From positions 198,088,565 to 198,152,564 of the forward strand of contig CM060988.1 of assembly GCA_030765065.1 (NCBI GenBank): a stretch of DNA of 64,000 bases. Reading direction: 5' to 3'. Each line of letters begins with the position of its first letter. Position 1 is the first letter of the stretch. Source of the stretch: Deroplatys truncata (Eukaryota > Arthropoda > Insecta > Mantodea > Mantidae). The notes beneath the pieces are model-generated. The model was given only the letters and a program-made list of their open reading frames with translations, had not been told where the DNA came from and ran no database searches. The position numbers and the translations under genes are program-made. Below are positions 1 to 10,959 of this stretch, in pieces.

Positions 1-363
1 CCATTTAGATATGGCTGTTTTGTATTGTACTGCAAACCATCTTTGGGATAGGAAAGTTTGAAACCAGTTTAGCATGTGACCTGATATGCCATATGTGTTC
101 ATCTTGTCTAGTAGCATTTCTTGCCATACTGTGTTAAACGCATCTTTGAAGTCGACAAACAGTGCTACAGTAGTCTTATTATTATTGAAATTTTCTTTAA
201 TGTCCTGTGTGAGTCTTACAACCTGGTGTATTGCCGAGCTGTCCTTCCTAAATCCAGGTTGTTCAGGGACTAATAGATTTTGTACTTTTAGATAGTATGT
301 AGTCTTGTAGCCACCATTCTTTCTAAGAGTTTTGCTATGTTAGATGTTAAGGATATCATTGGT
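1..363 (-). mobile_element. Jockey-like LINE, reverse transcriptase fragment (degenerate)
   Basis: Read on the minus strand, this encodes pieces of a non-LTR reverse transcriptase. A SLTSNIAKLLERM-type segment lies near 310-360, then PEQPGFRKDSSAIHQVV (near 210-275) and VALFVDFKDAFNTVW (near 130-190). These match the family's PISLTS, AGFR and DF..AFD regions in the right order. Several frameshifts and stops are present, so it is dead. The catalytic YxDD box would lie beyond the window edge. It appears to continue the endonuclease part at 473-1505, with a piece of zinc-finger exon lying between the two. Confidence 0.75.
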
Positions 364-472
364 ATTCTCAATGTTCTTCTTAGATCTATGAGAATAAACA
401 CCTTTAGCTATTTTAGATGGGTCCATAGCTTCTACTCCAGGAGCTTCAGGACAAGTTGTATCTAGATTTAAT
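364..472 (-). pseudogene. Zinc-finger gene A, 5-prime fragment of the C2H2 exon
   Basis: This is the paralogue of the first ~109 bases of the zinc-finger exon at 29982-31116. An acceptor-like CAG precedes position 472. The reading frame then gives a leader ending CPEAPGVEAMDPSKIAKGVY, nearly identical to CPEAPGIEAMDPSQIAKKVY in copy B, followed by SHRSKKNIEN. Homology stops near 364, where LINE reverse-transcriptase sequence takes over, so no finger follows within the window. Its position is collinear with copy B, so it is probably the original exon broken by retrotransposon sequence and not a transposed fragment. Fingers could survive left of position 1. Confidence 0.7.
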
Positions 473-1505
473 CTGAAGAAGTATAGTTAATTGAACATAT
501 TTCTAAAGTTAGATGTATCTTCGAGGTTGCTATTTCTTAAGTATTTATTCTGTTTTTTGTTTTTAATGTAGTGCTAGTTTTATAGTATGTTGCTAATTTT
601 TCTGCTATAACATTATCCTTGTATATTTCTTTATTATCGACATTTAATGGCTGATTTTGTTGGCTTTCTCTATATATTTGTTTAATGTAATTATGTACTT
701 TACAACTATTTGTTTTATAGTCTAGTTTGTTTATAAATTCTTCACAGCTATGTTTTTTGTTTTTTTTTTACAATTTTATAGCCTATTTTACTGTGCATTT
801 TCTTTTTGCCATTCTATTACATCTGCTTTGTCTTGTGTCCTTTCTGCTTTTTCTCTAGCTTTATCTTGTTTTGATTTCAGTTGTGCTAACTGTTCATTTC
901 AGAAGGGTTTGTATTTATGAATTTTCCTTCTTGGGCTACATTGTTTTGCAGTTTTTAAAATTGTGGCATTTAGTACTTCACTACTTTGTTTATGTTTTGT
1001 TCCAATTCAATTTCTTTGAAAAGTTTGTTTGCTTTCGTTTTATATTCTTCCCAGTGCGGCTTTTTAAAATTCCATTTAGGCTTTATTTTTCCTTTTGTTC
1101 TAGGCAGTTGATGATTTAGATCTGTTTTTGTTATTATGGCTCTATGTCCACTACCACTATCTTCGATTACTTTTTTTGTAGTTTTATCTTGTAAATCAGT
1201 TGATATGATAGCAATGTCTGGATTGGTTGACCTTCCCGGGTAGTGTATGTAGGTTTTTAGGTCTTCATCCCTATGTAATATTTTCATTAAGATGGAGTCT
1301 ACAAATTCTTCAATAATTTCACCAACTTTGTTGTTGTCACTATAACCCCATCTTGGAGAATGTCCATTGAGATCATCAATTATGACTGTTCTATTGTCAA
1401 TATCAATTTAGAAATTGATAAAATTTTTCCTTTTGATCTATATTTGCTTTAGCTATGATGAATACATCTATGTCATTGTCTCTTAAAAGATTGTCTATCA
1501 TGGTT
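473..1505 (-). mobile_element. Jockey-like LINE, endonuclease part (degenerate)
   Basis: The open stretch 970-1287 encodes the C-terminal half of an apurinic-type endonuclease. It includes IHYPGRSTNPDIAIIS and GSGHRAIITKTDLNHQLP, matching the S.PDI and SDH/GHRAI blocks of LINE endonucleases. Further upstream on the minus strand (about 1320-1500) is MIDNLLRDNDIDVFIIAK-like sequence, the start of the same domain. Downstream (476-960) a decayed linker leads towards the reverse transcriptase at 1-363. Stops and frameshifts make it non-functional. It lies just upstream of the gene A zinc-finger exon remnant, in a place where copy B (31117-31836) has unrelated intron. Confidence 0.75.
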
Positions 1506-1965
1506 TTTTTTACCTTGATTCATTCCACCGGCATTCCAAAATAGCACTGAGAAGTGCTCTTCTTTTAACTTTATTGGCTTGGGAAGTATGCCTGTGTTGT
1601 AGTCCATTTAGCATTACCCAGGGAACACCATGTGGAGGCGGACTACATTGTTTCCCCCAGCGGAAATAGTAAAAGTGAGCTTTTGTAGACATACATTACC
1701 TTACTCTCAAGGCATTTCTTATTATCAAACTTTCAGTTTCTGTTAGTCATGTGATTTTGTTACATTCAGGTAGACAAATTTCTTTTTATTTATAAACTTA
1801 TTTGCAGAATGGACTGTTATGAAACGAAAAATGAAAGAATCAGGAATATTGTTGTCCAGATCTTGACAGGAATGACCACAAAAGGTGAAATCTGTGACCG
1901 ACTTATATCATCTGAAGCACAGCAACACCATTGTGTGTATTTTATTCTGTTTACATTATTATACA

Positions 1966-2263
1966 AAAAATAAAACTCAGTTTTATTTATAGGCGCTCTT
2001 TAACTACTATGGTCCTTAGCGTCCCATTCTATACTGGCCGTGAAAGACCAGTAATTCTGCTCAGAGGCTTCTTTATCAGGCTTGAGGTTCTTTTTCATGT
2101 AACTAAATCTAAGACATGGGACCACCAGCTTTACTTCCCTTCCAAAGAAAGCCATGCTAAGGACTTTTACGCCCGAAAAAAATCCATCGCCCTTCACCAA
2201 GCTTGAACCTGCGGCCTTGGGAACTAGAGGCTAACACGGTACCACTAGTCCATGGAGGATGGC
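1966..2263 (-). mobile_element. tRNA-derived SINE, family 1
   Basis: The element is flanked by a 13-bp direct repeat ACATTATTATACA at 1953-1965 and 2264-2276. Copy B has a single uninterrupted version, ACATTGTTATACA, at 32126-32138. On the minus strand the head (2263 downwards) looks like a tRNA of the Asp/Glu type, with an A box around CTAGTGGTACCG and a B-box-like AGGTTCAAGC. A conserved body follows (CCTTAGCATGGC-like, CCTCAAGCCTGATAAAG, GGGACGCTAAGGACCAT) and a tail GCGCCTATAAATAAAACT. Related copies lie at 24239-24462, 36460-36748 and 44421-44695. Confidence 0.85.
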
Positions 2264-2945
2264 ACATTATTATACAGTCTGTGATTTTGAAGTGCACAAA
2301 ATATGTTAACATGCTTAAAATTTCAGTAGAACTAGACAAGATTTATTCTAAAACCTATGTACTTAGTAAAATAAAATTCAAACATATAAATTGTACATTT
2401 TGTTTTACTTTGTTGCTATTTAGTCATAAATCCATATTTCTTCTCAAGCACACTCAAAATCTGCATCAATTACTACTAGTTGACTACAATGCATAAACAT
2501 TTTGGGGTTAGGAAGATAACCAAGCTGTTAAGTCTACCATAAGCGAGCTTTAATATCCTCATGTGCATTCCCCAAAAAGATCTTTAAACACTAAATTCAA
2601 TACAAACATCTGATGGACTGATATTATATAAATTAAGAAAAAGCAAATTTCTGATTGAAATGAATGTCATCAAAGAAATAATTTGCTCAATGAGCTCATT
2701 TGAATCAAAATACACTATTTCTTCAAACAATGATTTTTTAGTGAAATTTTATGCTTGAAAATGATGTGACACAAAATACACATTTCTCAATATTACTTTG
2801 CCTTTTCATTATAGTGGACTTGGTGCCATTGCTGCCACTGGATAATAGAATATAATCACTAAACTACGTCAATGAAAAGTAACTGGTCAAGGCAATGAAT
2901 ACACTGATTACTCCTACAGATGTTGATATACACCACTGGTTGTTA

Positions 2946-3687
2946 AGGCTGGTTCACAACTAATGAGAATGGTAACCAGAACGAGAACATTGAAATACAT
3001 GTATTCAAATGGGAATGTTCACAACCAACGGGAAGCTTCTTGGGCCCCGGGAACGGGAAAGAAGAGTTGCCAAAACTTTAACTTTCTCGTTCTCATTCCC
3101 GGGCATGGCATATTAGATCCCTATTGTGCATATTAGACTCTTCACTCTAGTAGTTATTCTAAGCGGTGTGACATGAAACAGCCACTAGTGCTCTCTATAG
3201 TTGCAAGCTGGAAACATAAAACTGGAAGGAATTAGTAGTAAATGAGCTTCCTAACCTGATCCAGACACCCGCAAATCTAATCAACGTTGGTTCCTCTGGT
3301 GAAGGAATCATTTGTAGTTTGTTTATATGCAACTCAAAACTGGCTATTACCTAAAAAACAATGGCAAAAGCTACAAAGAACAGCTAAAACTGGTGGAAAT
3401 CCAAAAAGAACAATAAACAATTTTAATGTATGCCATTAAATAAAGGAATGAAAGTTGGGCATAAGTAGAGGGATCGGAAATGTAATGAATATGCATTTAG
3501 ATAATGTTTACTCTATCAAATTTTGACCTTGACTTGGCTAAATTGGAAGTAGGTGAAAAAATGTCTTTGGTCAGTTAAAAACAAATGAAATCCTTATGCG
3601 CAAAATCGACTTCACTTTGTGATCGATATGCATTCCCGTTCTCGTTTCCTTTCTGGTTACCGTTACCAGGTGGTTGTGAACCAGCCT
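2946..3687. mobile_element. Non-autonomous TIR element, copy 1 of 3
   Basis: The element begins AGGCTGGTTCACAAC and ends GTTGTGAACCAGCCT, with inner imperfect inverted repeats rich in GAGAACG/CGTTCTC. TTAA flanks both ends. Copy B has the unoccupied sequence around 32795. Three copies of about 740-785 bp (here, 17275-18040, 23454-24237) share the whole interior, so this is one mobile family. It has no long open frame. TTAA target sites suggest a Kolobok- or piggyBac-type mobiliser. A three-base TTA duplication, as in PIF/Harbinger, fits copy 3 equally well. Confidence 0.8.
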
Positions 3688-4257
3688 TAAAGGTCTGTTT
3701 TCTGAAATGCTAGTACTTTCAGCTTAGTATCCACATTTACGGCAGAATAAAGGCCAAAATGTCCACATCTGTTTAAGGGAAAAAGAAAGTTAAAAATAAT
3801 ACATTCTTTATTCTTCTTACAAACAATTGAGTACAACATGTAAATTGCACTGTATAAACAGAGATATGCATAGATCTTGATGCCACATTACACTATTATT
3901 GTTCAGTGTATCTAAAACAAGCAGGTTGCAAGAGGAGCAATATCCTGCTTCCTTTATTACAAGACATTCATGTCTTTGCTGTTGAAGTATTATCAGCTTT
4001 GTGATGACAGGGATTCTTATGGAATAACCTAACATTTTCATACTTTTTAGCTGATGCGAAGCATTTTAAAACTTATAGATATGCTGCAAATTCTTCTCAT
4101 GTTAATCAGGGCCAATTGACATATGGTGTTATTCTCATAGTAATTGGAATGATGGTTCAAACCTTCTTGACATGTTATTAAACACAAAAATGGGCTGTGT
4201 TAAAATTGCAAAATGATGCCAAATTAAGCTTATTGGTTTAGGTGATTTGCAAATTCA

Positions 4258-6323
4258 TATTGTCAAAAAGCATTTAACGATTGTGATGATTCTGCCCATA
4301 GAGTAGAGGTGTTGTTCTAAACTGTCATATTGTTATTGCTATTTCAACCAGTTTAACATACTGCAAAAGATATTTTACAACTGTAATGTGTCCGTCTATG
4401 TAGTACATTTGCCATGCTAAGCTGTTATATTGTTACTATTATTAGCCCTAAATCAACATATTACCAACAGATATTTTACAACTGTGGATATCCGTCCATG
4501 AAGTAGAGTTGCTGTTCTATGCTGTTACTGATATTAGTTGAACAACAATATTTTGCCAACAGATAGTTTAAACTTTGCAGTATTTGCCCATGGAGTAGAG
4601 CTTTTGTTCTAAGCTGTTATATTGTTATTAGTCCTAGATCAGCATATTGCCAACAGATATTCTATAACTCTGGAGTATTTGTCCAAGAAGTAGAACTGCT
4701 CTTCTGAACTGTTGTACTTTTACTACTATCAGTCCTGGTTTAACCTACTGCCAACAGACATTTTACAACTGTGAAATATCTTTTTCTAGTGTTTAGTTGT
4801 TCTAAGCTGTTATATTCTTACTTATTAGTTCTAGTTCAATATATTGCCAACAGACATTTTACAGCTGTGAAATATCTTTTTCTAGTGTTTAGTTGTTCTA
4901 AGCTGTTATATTCTTACTTATTAGTTCTAGTTCAATATATTGCAAACAGACATTTTACAACTGAAGTATCTCTTTCTAGTGTTTAGTTGTTCTAAGCTGT
5001 TATATTCTTACTTATTAGTTCTAGTTCAATATATTGCAAACAGACATTTTACAACTGAAGTATCTCTTTCTAGTGTTTAGTTGTTCTAAGCTGTTATATT
5101 CTTACTTATTAGTTCTAGTTCAATATATTGCAAACAGACATTTTACAACTGAAGTATCTCTTTCTAGTGTTTAGTTGTTCTAAGCTGTTATATTCTTACT
5201 TATTAGTTCTAGTTCAATATATTGCAAACAGACATTTTACAACTGAAGTATCTCTTTCTAGTGTTTAGTTGTTCTAAGCTGTTATATTCTTACTTATTAG
5301 TTCTAGTTCAATATATTGCAGACAGACATTTTACAACTATGGAATATCTGTCAATTGAGTACATTATTGTTCTAAGCTGTTATACTGCTACTGTTACTAG
5401 TCCTAATTCAGTATATTGCCAAAAGACATTCTATAACTGTGAAGTACCTGTAAATGGAGTACAGTTATTGTTCTAAGTTGTTATATTGTTACTGTTATTA
5501 GTCATAGTTTAATGTATTATCAACAGATATTTTACAACTTTGGAGTACCTGTCAATGGAGTACAATATTGTTATAAGTTGCTATGTTGTTACTGTTTTTA
5601 GTCCTAGTTCAGTATATGTCAACAGACATTTTACAACTCTGGAGTGTCTGTTGATGGAGTACAGTTAGTGTTGTAAACCGTTACGTTATTAGTCCTAGTT
5701 CAATATATTGCCTAAACGTTTTACAACTCTGGAGTCTCTGTTAATGGAGTAAAGTTATTATATTGTTACTGTTATTAGTCCTTGGTCAATATATAGCCTA
5801 CAGACATTTTAAACTCTGGAGTGTCTGTTAATGGAGCACAGCTTCTGTTATAAAGTTTACTGTTATTAGTTGTAGTCCAATATATTGCTAACAGACATTT
5901 TAAACTCTGGAATGTCTGTTAATGGAGTGTAGTTATTGTTGTAAACTGTTACGTTATTAGTACTAGTTCAATTGCCAAAACATTTTACAACTCTGGAGTC
6001 TCTGTTAATGGAGTAAAGTTATTCTTCCAAGTTGTTATATTGTTACTGTTATTATTCCTTGGTCAATATATAGCCTAGACATTTTAAACTCTGGAGTGTC
6101 TGTTAATGGAGCACAGCTGCTGTTATAAAGCTTACTGTTATTAGTTGTAGTTCAATATATTGCTAACAGACATTTTAAACCCTGGAATGTCTGTTAATAG
6201 TGTATTTATTGTTGTAAATGTTACTATTATTAGTCGTAGTTCAATATATTGCCAACAGACATTTTAAACCCTGGAGTGTCTGTTAATGGAGCACAGCTGC
6301 TGTTATTAGTTGTAGTTCAATAT
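4258..6323. repeat. Satellite array, ~94-98 bp unit, block A1
   Basis: More than twenty diverged tandem units share phrases such as TTCTAAGCTGTTATATTGTT, then CAATATATTGCCAACAGACA, then TTTTACAACT, then GTCCATGGAGTA. In the homogenised core the phrase TCTAAGCTG recurs at 4801, 4897, 4991, 5085, 5179 and 5273, giving periods of 96, 94, 94, 94 and 94. Outer units are more diverged and indel-rich, the usual pattern of an array homogenised from its centre. The block is interrupted by a retroposon at 6324 and a Penelope-like element at 7524. Its paralogue lies at 33840-37350. Confidence 0.9.
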
Positions 6324-7478
6324 GATATATCTTTATTGAGTGTTGAGCTAATACAATACATTTGGGCATGATCAGTGTCGAGCCCTGGCACCTACTGCCA
6401 ATCATACTCAAGCTTCCGCATTTACAAACATGTGTGTTGAGTTAGCTTCATATCGCTAACGTTTCTCATTTAAAGTCCTATACTGCTTATTGTTCTTCTC
6501 CCCTTCCCATCTCCTTCCCTTACTTCCTCCGATCGTCTTTGAATCTCCACTATCAGCGGGAAATGGCAACTATTCAAAGCAAATTTAATCCTTAGAGTAT
6601 ACTTACTGTGACCCCATGCTGATCGGGCATAACAACACTTGCTGATTCATATTAAGAAATATAACTCTCCCTCCTAGCCCTCTCCGTGTTTACCGTCCTT
6701 TATATCTAAATCATTCACTTCACAATTTCATATAAATCTATCACTTGCTTATCAATACACTTGTCTTTACTTTGTCTAATTTGTTCCCTTCTAGATCATG
6801 TTTCATTTCCACAACATATTCATTCTATAATCACTCTCCCTCCCCATTTAATATTAACTCCCCCATTATTATTGCTTCTGTATTCCCATACTTCTCTCAG
6901 AGCCTGCTCTATTTCTATATGTATGCCACACTTTCCTACTCAATAAATCTATTCCTGTTCGCTCCCTTGATGGTCTCGCTTTGTTTCTGTCCAGAACCCA
7001 TAAACTCCCATTGGGTGTCAACACAATGCTTTCTTCTTCCCCCATTTTGCCACTCTGAAACTATGCCTCTGCCCTGCCCACAACCATATCACGTGGCAAT
7101 TGAACTTCCTCCCTCCTTGATATCACTTTCTTAGCTTTGCCAGCTGTTACCCTTAGGTCACCCTGATCTGACATTTCCACTCCGTCATCTCCCATCTTCT
7201 CTCTGACAGAACCATCTTCTTCCAGCCAGCCCCACGTAGCAATGACGTAACTTCTATATATCCATCCTTCTCTGATTTCCAATCGCTCTTTGGACTTCCT
7301 CCTGATCTGCATTCCTTCTCTCTGATCTCGGATGTATTTAGTTGAATCATTTCCTGCTCCTGCAACCTACTGCTCCTTTTGTCACTTTTGCATCCAGCCA
7401 CCATGCGCCCATCGACCCACAACCGTAAGTTCTTTATGACGGCCCGTTTCCCTTCCATTCTTGCCAGCTTCATTTGAA
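6324..7478 (-). mobile_element. 5-prime-truncated retroposon in the satellite, unclassified
   Basis: It is flanked by the 10-bp direct repeat AGTTCAATAT at 6314-6323 and 7479-7488, which is ordinary satellite sequence duplicated on insertion. Read on the minus strand it ends with CAATAAAGATATATC, a polyadenylation-like LINE 3-prime end without a long poly(A). The sense strand is purine-rich. A 134-residue open frame (7153-7557) and an 83-residue one (7061-7312) occur, but I recognise no domain. It could be the non-coding 3-prime part of a LINE, or a LINE-mobilised sequence. Confidence 0.75.
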
Positions 7479-7523
7479 AGTTCAATATATTGCCAACAGA
7501 TATTTTAATCTGTGAAGTGTCTG
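7479..7523. repeat. Satellite fragment between two insertions
   Basis: The 45 bases between the retroposon and the Penelope-like element are a piece of a satellite unit (TTCAATATATTGCCAACAGA followed by TATTTTAATC and GTGAAGTGTCTG). They show that both elements landed independently in the same array. Confidence 0.85.
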
Positions 7524-8587
7524 CGCAAGGCACCTTCACCCATGAGTAACATCTCACTACAAGAGAAGAAGGCCATCAAAGCACTCAATAAAGATGAAAA
7601 GATTATTTTTCCACTGACAGACAAAGGCAACACTACAGTTGTCATGGAAACAGCAGAATATAAAGAAAAGATCTCTGACTTGCTGTCCTCTGAAACCTTT
7701 AGAAAGCTGACGAAGGACCTGACCACATATTTTCACAGACAAACTAACAGCCTCATAAAAGCATTCATCTATACCAGACAGTCTGAAGAAGGAGACCTGT
7801 AGAGGTGAAGCTTTGCTGCCAGGATTATACGGGCTCCCAAAAATTCATAAGGACAATGTATCGCTATGTCCTATTGTGAGTAGCACAGTTTTACCTACAT
7901 ACCGCATCACCAAACATCTTTCCACTCTGCTACAACCATACATCAGTACCATAAACACACACATTACAAACTAGGACCACTTAATAAAGAAACTCAGGCA
8001 CATTCGGCTAGAAGCCTGGAACCACTTAGTGAGCTTTGGTGTTGTCTCATTCTTTACCAAAGTACCGCTAAAAGATGCCTTAAGTCACATTCAAGCATTA
8101 TTCCCCAAGGACATCACAGAGCTCTTTCGTCACTGCCTTACAGCTAATTACTTTCAATGGGACAACAATTTTTATGAACAGATCTAGGGAGTCGCCATGG
8201 GCAGTCCTCCGAGCCTGGTTATCGCCAACTTTTTTATGGAAAAGTTTGAGCAGTCAGCACTCGCTAGCACACCTCTCAAACCGAAGACCTGGTTATGCTA
8301 CGTTTGTGGTGTGGAACTATGGGTAAGACACCTCAGATCAATTTCTGCTCCACCTTAACAGCCTAAATTCCAATATTCAATTTACAATGCAGAAACAAAA
8401 AGACAACACTTTGGCCTTCTTGGATGTAAAAGTCATCAGAATGCCAGACCTCATCCTAGAATGCAGTATATACAGGAAGCCTACCCAAACAGATCGATAC
8501 CTAAACAAAACATTGAACCACCACCAGGCAGAAACAAGGAGTGATAAAAACAACTCTCATATAATGGGCAACAAGAATCTGCAATGA
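7524..8587 (+). pseudogene. Penelope-like reverse transcriptase, broken
   Basis: Family landmarks occur in order across shifted frames. The N-terminal FPLTDKGNTTVVMETAEYKE is at about 7608-7667. LYGLPKIHKDN and PIVSST follow at about 7825-7880, YRITKHLSTLLQPYIS near 7900, and FFTKVPLKDAL near 8055. GVAMGSPPSLVIANFFMEKF is at 8190-8250, where the normal sequence would be GVAMGSPLSPVIANFFME. The catalytic YVDD motif expected near 8300 reads YVCG, so both aspartates are gone. AFLDVKV and YRKPTQTDRYLN near 8410-8505 complete the thumb region. With stops as well, it cannot be active. Confidence 0.9.
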
Positions 8588-8857
8588 AAAATACTTGAAA
8601 AAAGAAGTTGAACATCCTAACTCTGCCTTCCAGGCCAATGGCTACACATGGTACCATTAAAAAGAAAAGAAAAAAAAAAGGGACCACCGCACAAGAATGG
8701 CCTACCTCACCTACATTAAAAAATTTTCTGACCAAAAGGGCAAGCTTCTGCGCTCATACGGGATTGACATGGTCTATACACAAAACAATAAAATCAGGAC
8801 TTGTTGAGATCAGCCAAAGATAAACATTAGCTGCATACATCTGCAGATGTATACAAA

Positions 8858-9040
8858 ATGTCCTGTAGCTGCGGCAAGGTTTACATAGGCACTACTATAC
8901 ACAGCACGGCCACAAGATTGACAGAACATGAACGTCACAGCAGATTGGGACAAATAGATAAATCATCCATTGCAGAACAATCATTGTTATTTGGCCAGGA
9001 TTTCAGGTTCAAAGAAACTCAAGTTTTAGCCTCAATGTAA
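8858..9040 (+). pseudogene. GIY-YIG endonuclease domain of the Penelope-like element
   Basis: The frame encodes CSCGKVYIGTTIHSTATRLT, then EHERHSRLGQIDKSSIAEQS. This matches the Penelope endonuclease, where the usual GxxYIG appears as GKVYIG, followed by the conserved R and EH and the KS.xAEH region. The final H of AEH is Q here. The domain makes the nick that primes reverse transcription in this class. It is separated from the reverse transcriptase by frameshifts. Confidence 0.85.
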
Positions 9041-9336
9041 GCTACCATGCTTGACTACAGAGGGAGGACATAGAAATTTATAAACATAAGAACAATTTTA
9101 AACAGAAAGAAGAAGCTCTCCGTGTGCAAAAAGTCTGGACATCTGTTTTGGAGAAACACTTAAACAAAAATAACAGACGTAATAATACACCATCAAACCC
9201 ACCCACTCCTAGAGATGCGAGCCAATCACTGCACAGGACCTCACAGTAAGCCCTGCACATCCCCACCATATAAGAGTGCCATCCGCCAGTCTCCACATTC
9301 AGGCTCTGACCACTGCAGACAACGAATCACTTCACC

Positions 9337-9368
9337 CTGAAGATACCAAGCACTGTACTTGGCAAAAC
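9337..9368 (+). ncRNA. Degenerate hammerhead-ribozyme-like motif in the Penelope-like element
   Basis: CTGAAGA at 9337-9343 is followed by a perfect five-base stem, CCAAG (9346-9350) and CTTGG (9358-9362), with a seven-base loop, then CAAAAC where active ribozymes have GAAAC. Penelope-like elements are known to carry short hammerhead motifs near their termini. The missing core G suggests this copy is inactive. The assignment rests on motif and stem only. Confidence 0.45.
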
Positions 9369-9466
9369 GTCAGTATCTACGATGCCTTCTAGACCATGGC
9401 CAACAAGCCCGGATAGTAGTAATTCATTTATTAGCCAGCCGTGAAAGCCTCCCTATGTACATGTGG

Positions 9467-10959
9467 AGTGTCTGTTAATGGAGTACATTATCTTACATGC
9501 AAAGAGAGGGCAAGGCAGAGGCTTTCTCTCAAAGCCTGGAACATCCATTTAGCAGCTCTGAACAGAGAGTTCTATACTAGACCTCAAGGTAGATAATATT
9601 TCTCAAAGCATGTCTACCATAACTAAAACTGATGGCAAAGAAATGAAATACATAATTGTTATCCCGTTATATCTACTATTCAGGTTTCTGTATTCTGTAA
9701 GCAGTTGTAGTTGTAACATTGAATTTATCTGCTACCCTCTATAAAAACACATTGACTGTCATAACACTGATATATTAACCTTATGAACACTTGAGTATGT
9801 ATCTTATGGCGGCACGCCATCTTCCTCTCTTTGTGAGCATTACAGGCATATCTCATAATTTTATGACAATCAGTAAAATTGTGAATGAAAACTAAGATCT
9901 ACTATAACTCCCATTCTTGGTAATAGGAACACAACTATCACTGATGTCTCACAAGAAAGTACAATATTTTTATATCAAGCTTAAGTCTATTCAATTGGAA
10001 AGGTTGTAAGCAGTAAGAGATATTAGGTGAAGAAATCAAGTTACAAAGTAAGTTGTAATATTTCCTATTGTGAAGCCTTACCTATTTGAGTGTACTGATT
10101 GCAAGTCCTCTGCCTTCTCGTCCTGTAAAAAAGTAACTCCTGTTTTATGTTTTAAAACATTATTTGCATAATCATGCAATATTATGGTAATTCATCTTCA
10201 GAATGCAGAATTAAATATATTTTTCCTACAAGAAATGTTAGGTATATTGGAAGTTCTCTTTAAAAATGCATTAAGAAAATGATTTAAAAAACTGATATTT
10301 ATTATTTATACAGTAATTTAGTTAAGTTGGGCAGTTAACTAAATGATGTACATAACAAAGTGTGTCAACGGTTTGAATTGAAAAGACTTGGTCTTAATAT
10401 GAGAAGGTTCTTCACTTATGGTTCTCAAGGTTCAAACAGAAACTCAGAAAACAATGAAAGAAGTATTGAAAATGTTATGTAGGTTGTTTGCTTATAGATA
10501 ACCACTTAAGCTGGAAATCACACATACCATTATGTATTTAACTTGCTCAACTTGACAAAGTTTAACAAAACAAAGAATAACATAATGAAGAAAACAAATT
10601 TGACAGAGTAAGAACAATGAGGCAAATAAGACAACTAATAAATTAATACAAGATATAGAAAATATACAGAAGAATACATAGTTTTAAAATTTAGGGTAGT
10701 CACATATCTTAAAAGACAATCAAGTTGTAACAAAAATAGGGAATTTCTGCAAAATAAATCTAGCAATAATGTAACTGGCATTAAAAGTCATATCAGAAAG
10801 ACTGTATTTAGCTGTCATTATTATTACCTCTATGTATCAAAGTATTTAGTTACATCATCACAAACTCCATCATACACTAATCTTTTAAGACAGGAATGAA
10901 TAATCATGCTGTGTAATGATCACTTTAAATTGTAGCCATAAGTCATTCTGCTAACTTAC
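9467..10959. other. End of satellite and intron of gene A
   Basis: The first ~25 bases are the resumed satellite unit. From about 9490 the sequence matches 39475-40490 and then 41505-41977 of copy B, including the start near 9498 and 39486 (GGCAAGGCAGAGGCTTTC / GGTCAAGGTAGAGGCTTTCC). I see no supported exon. Copy B has a transposon where A reads straight through at 10495. Confidence 0.6.

Larger units (their letters stand above)
1506..4257. other. Intronic sequence of gene A, duplicated
   Basis: From about 1655 this matches 31837-33990 of copy B, including a shared tract beginning near 1810 and 31985. I see no coding exon with support in it. It carries two insertions that copy B lacks, listed separately (a SINE and a TIR element). 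Short open frames here are AT-rich chance frames or lie within the SINE. Confidence 0.6.
7524..9466 (+). mobile_element. Penelope-like retroelement (degenerate)
   Basis: The element is flanked by AGTGTCTG at 7516-7523 and 9467-9474, both continuing into satellite. It encodes in order a Penelope-type reverse transcriptase (7524-8587) and a GIY-YIG endonuclease (8858-9040). A hammerhead-like motif lies near the 3-prime end. The coding part is broken by frameshifts and stops at several places (for example after 7802, around 7970, 8188 and 8310). The target-site duplication is 8 bp, or 12 bp if one mismatch is allowed. Confidence 0.9.

Noticed and set aside
4771..5476. Repetitive frames YLFLVFSCSKLLYSYLLVLV in the satellite
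   Set aside because: The apparent hydrophobic repeat protein is simply the 94-96-bp satellite translated. Periods not divisible by three and frequent indels break the frame outside the homogenised core.
6745..7134. 129-residue plus-strand open frame
   Set aside because: It is antisense to the retroposon at 6324-7478, has low-complexity serine/proline/leucine content, and shows no domain. It is best explained by the pyrimidine-rich strand of the element.
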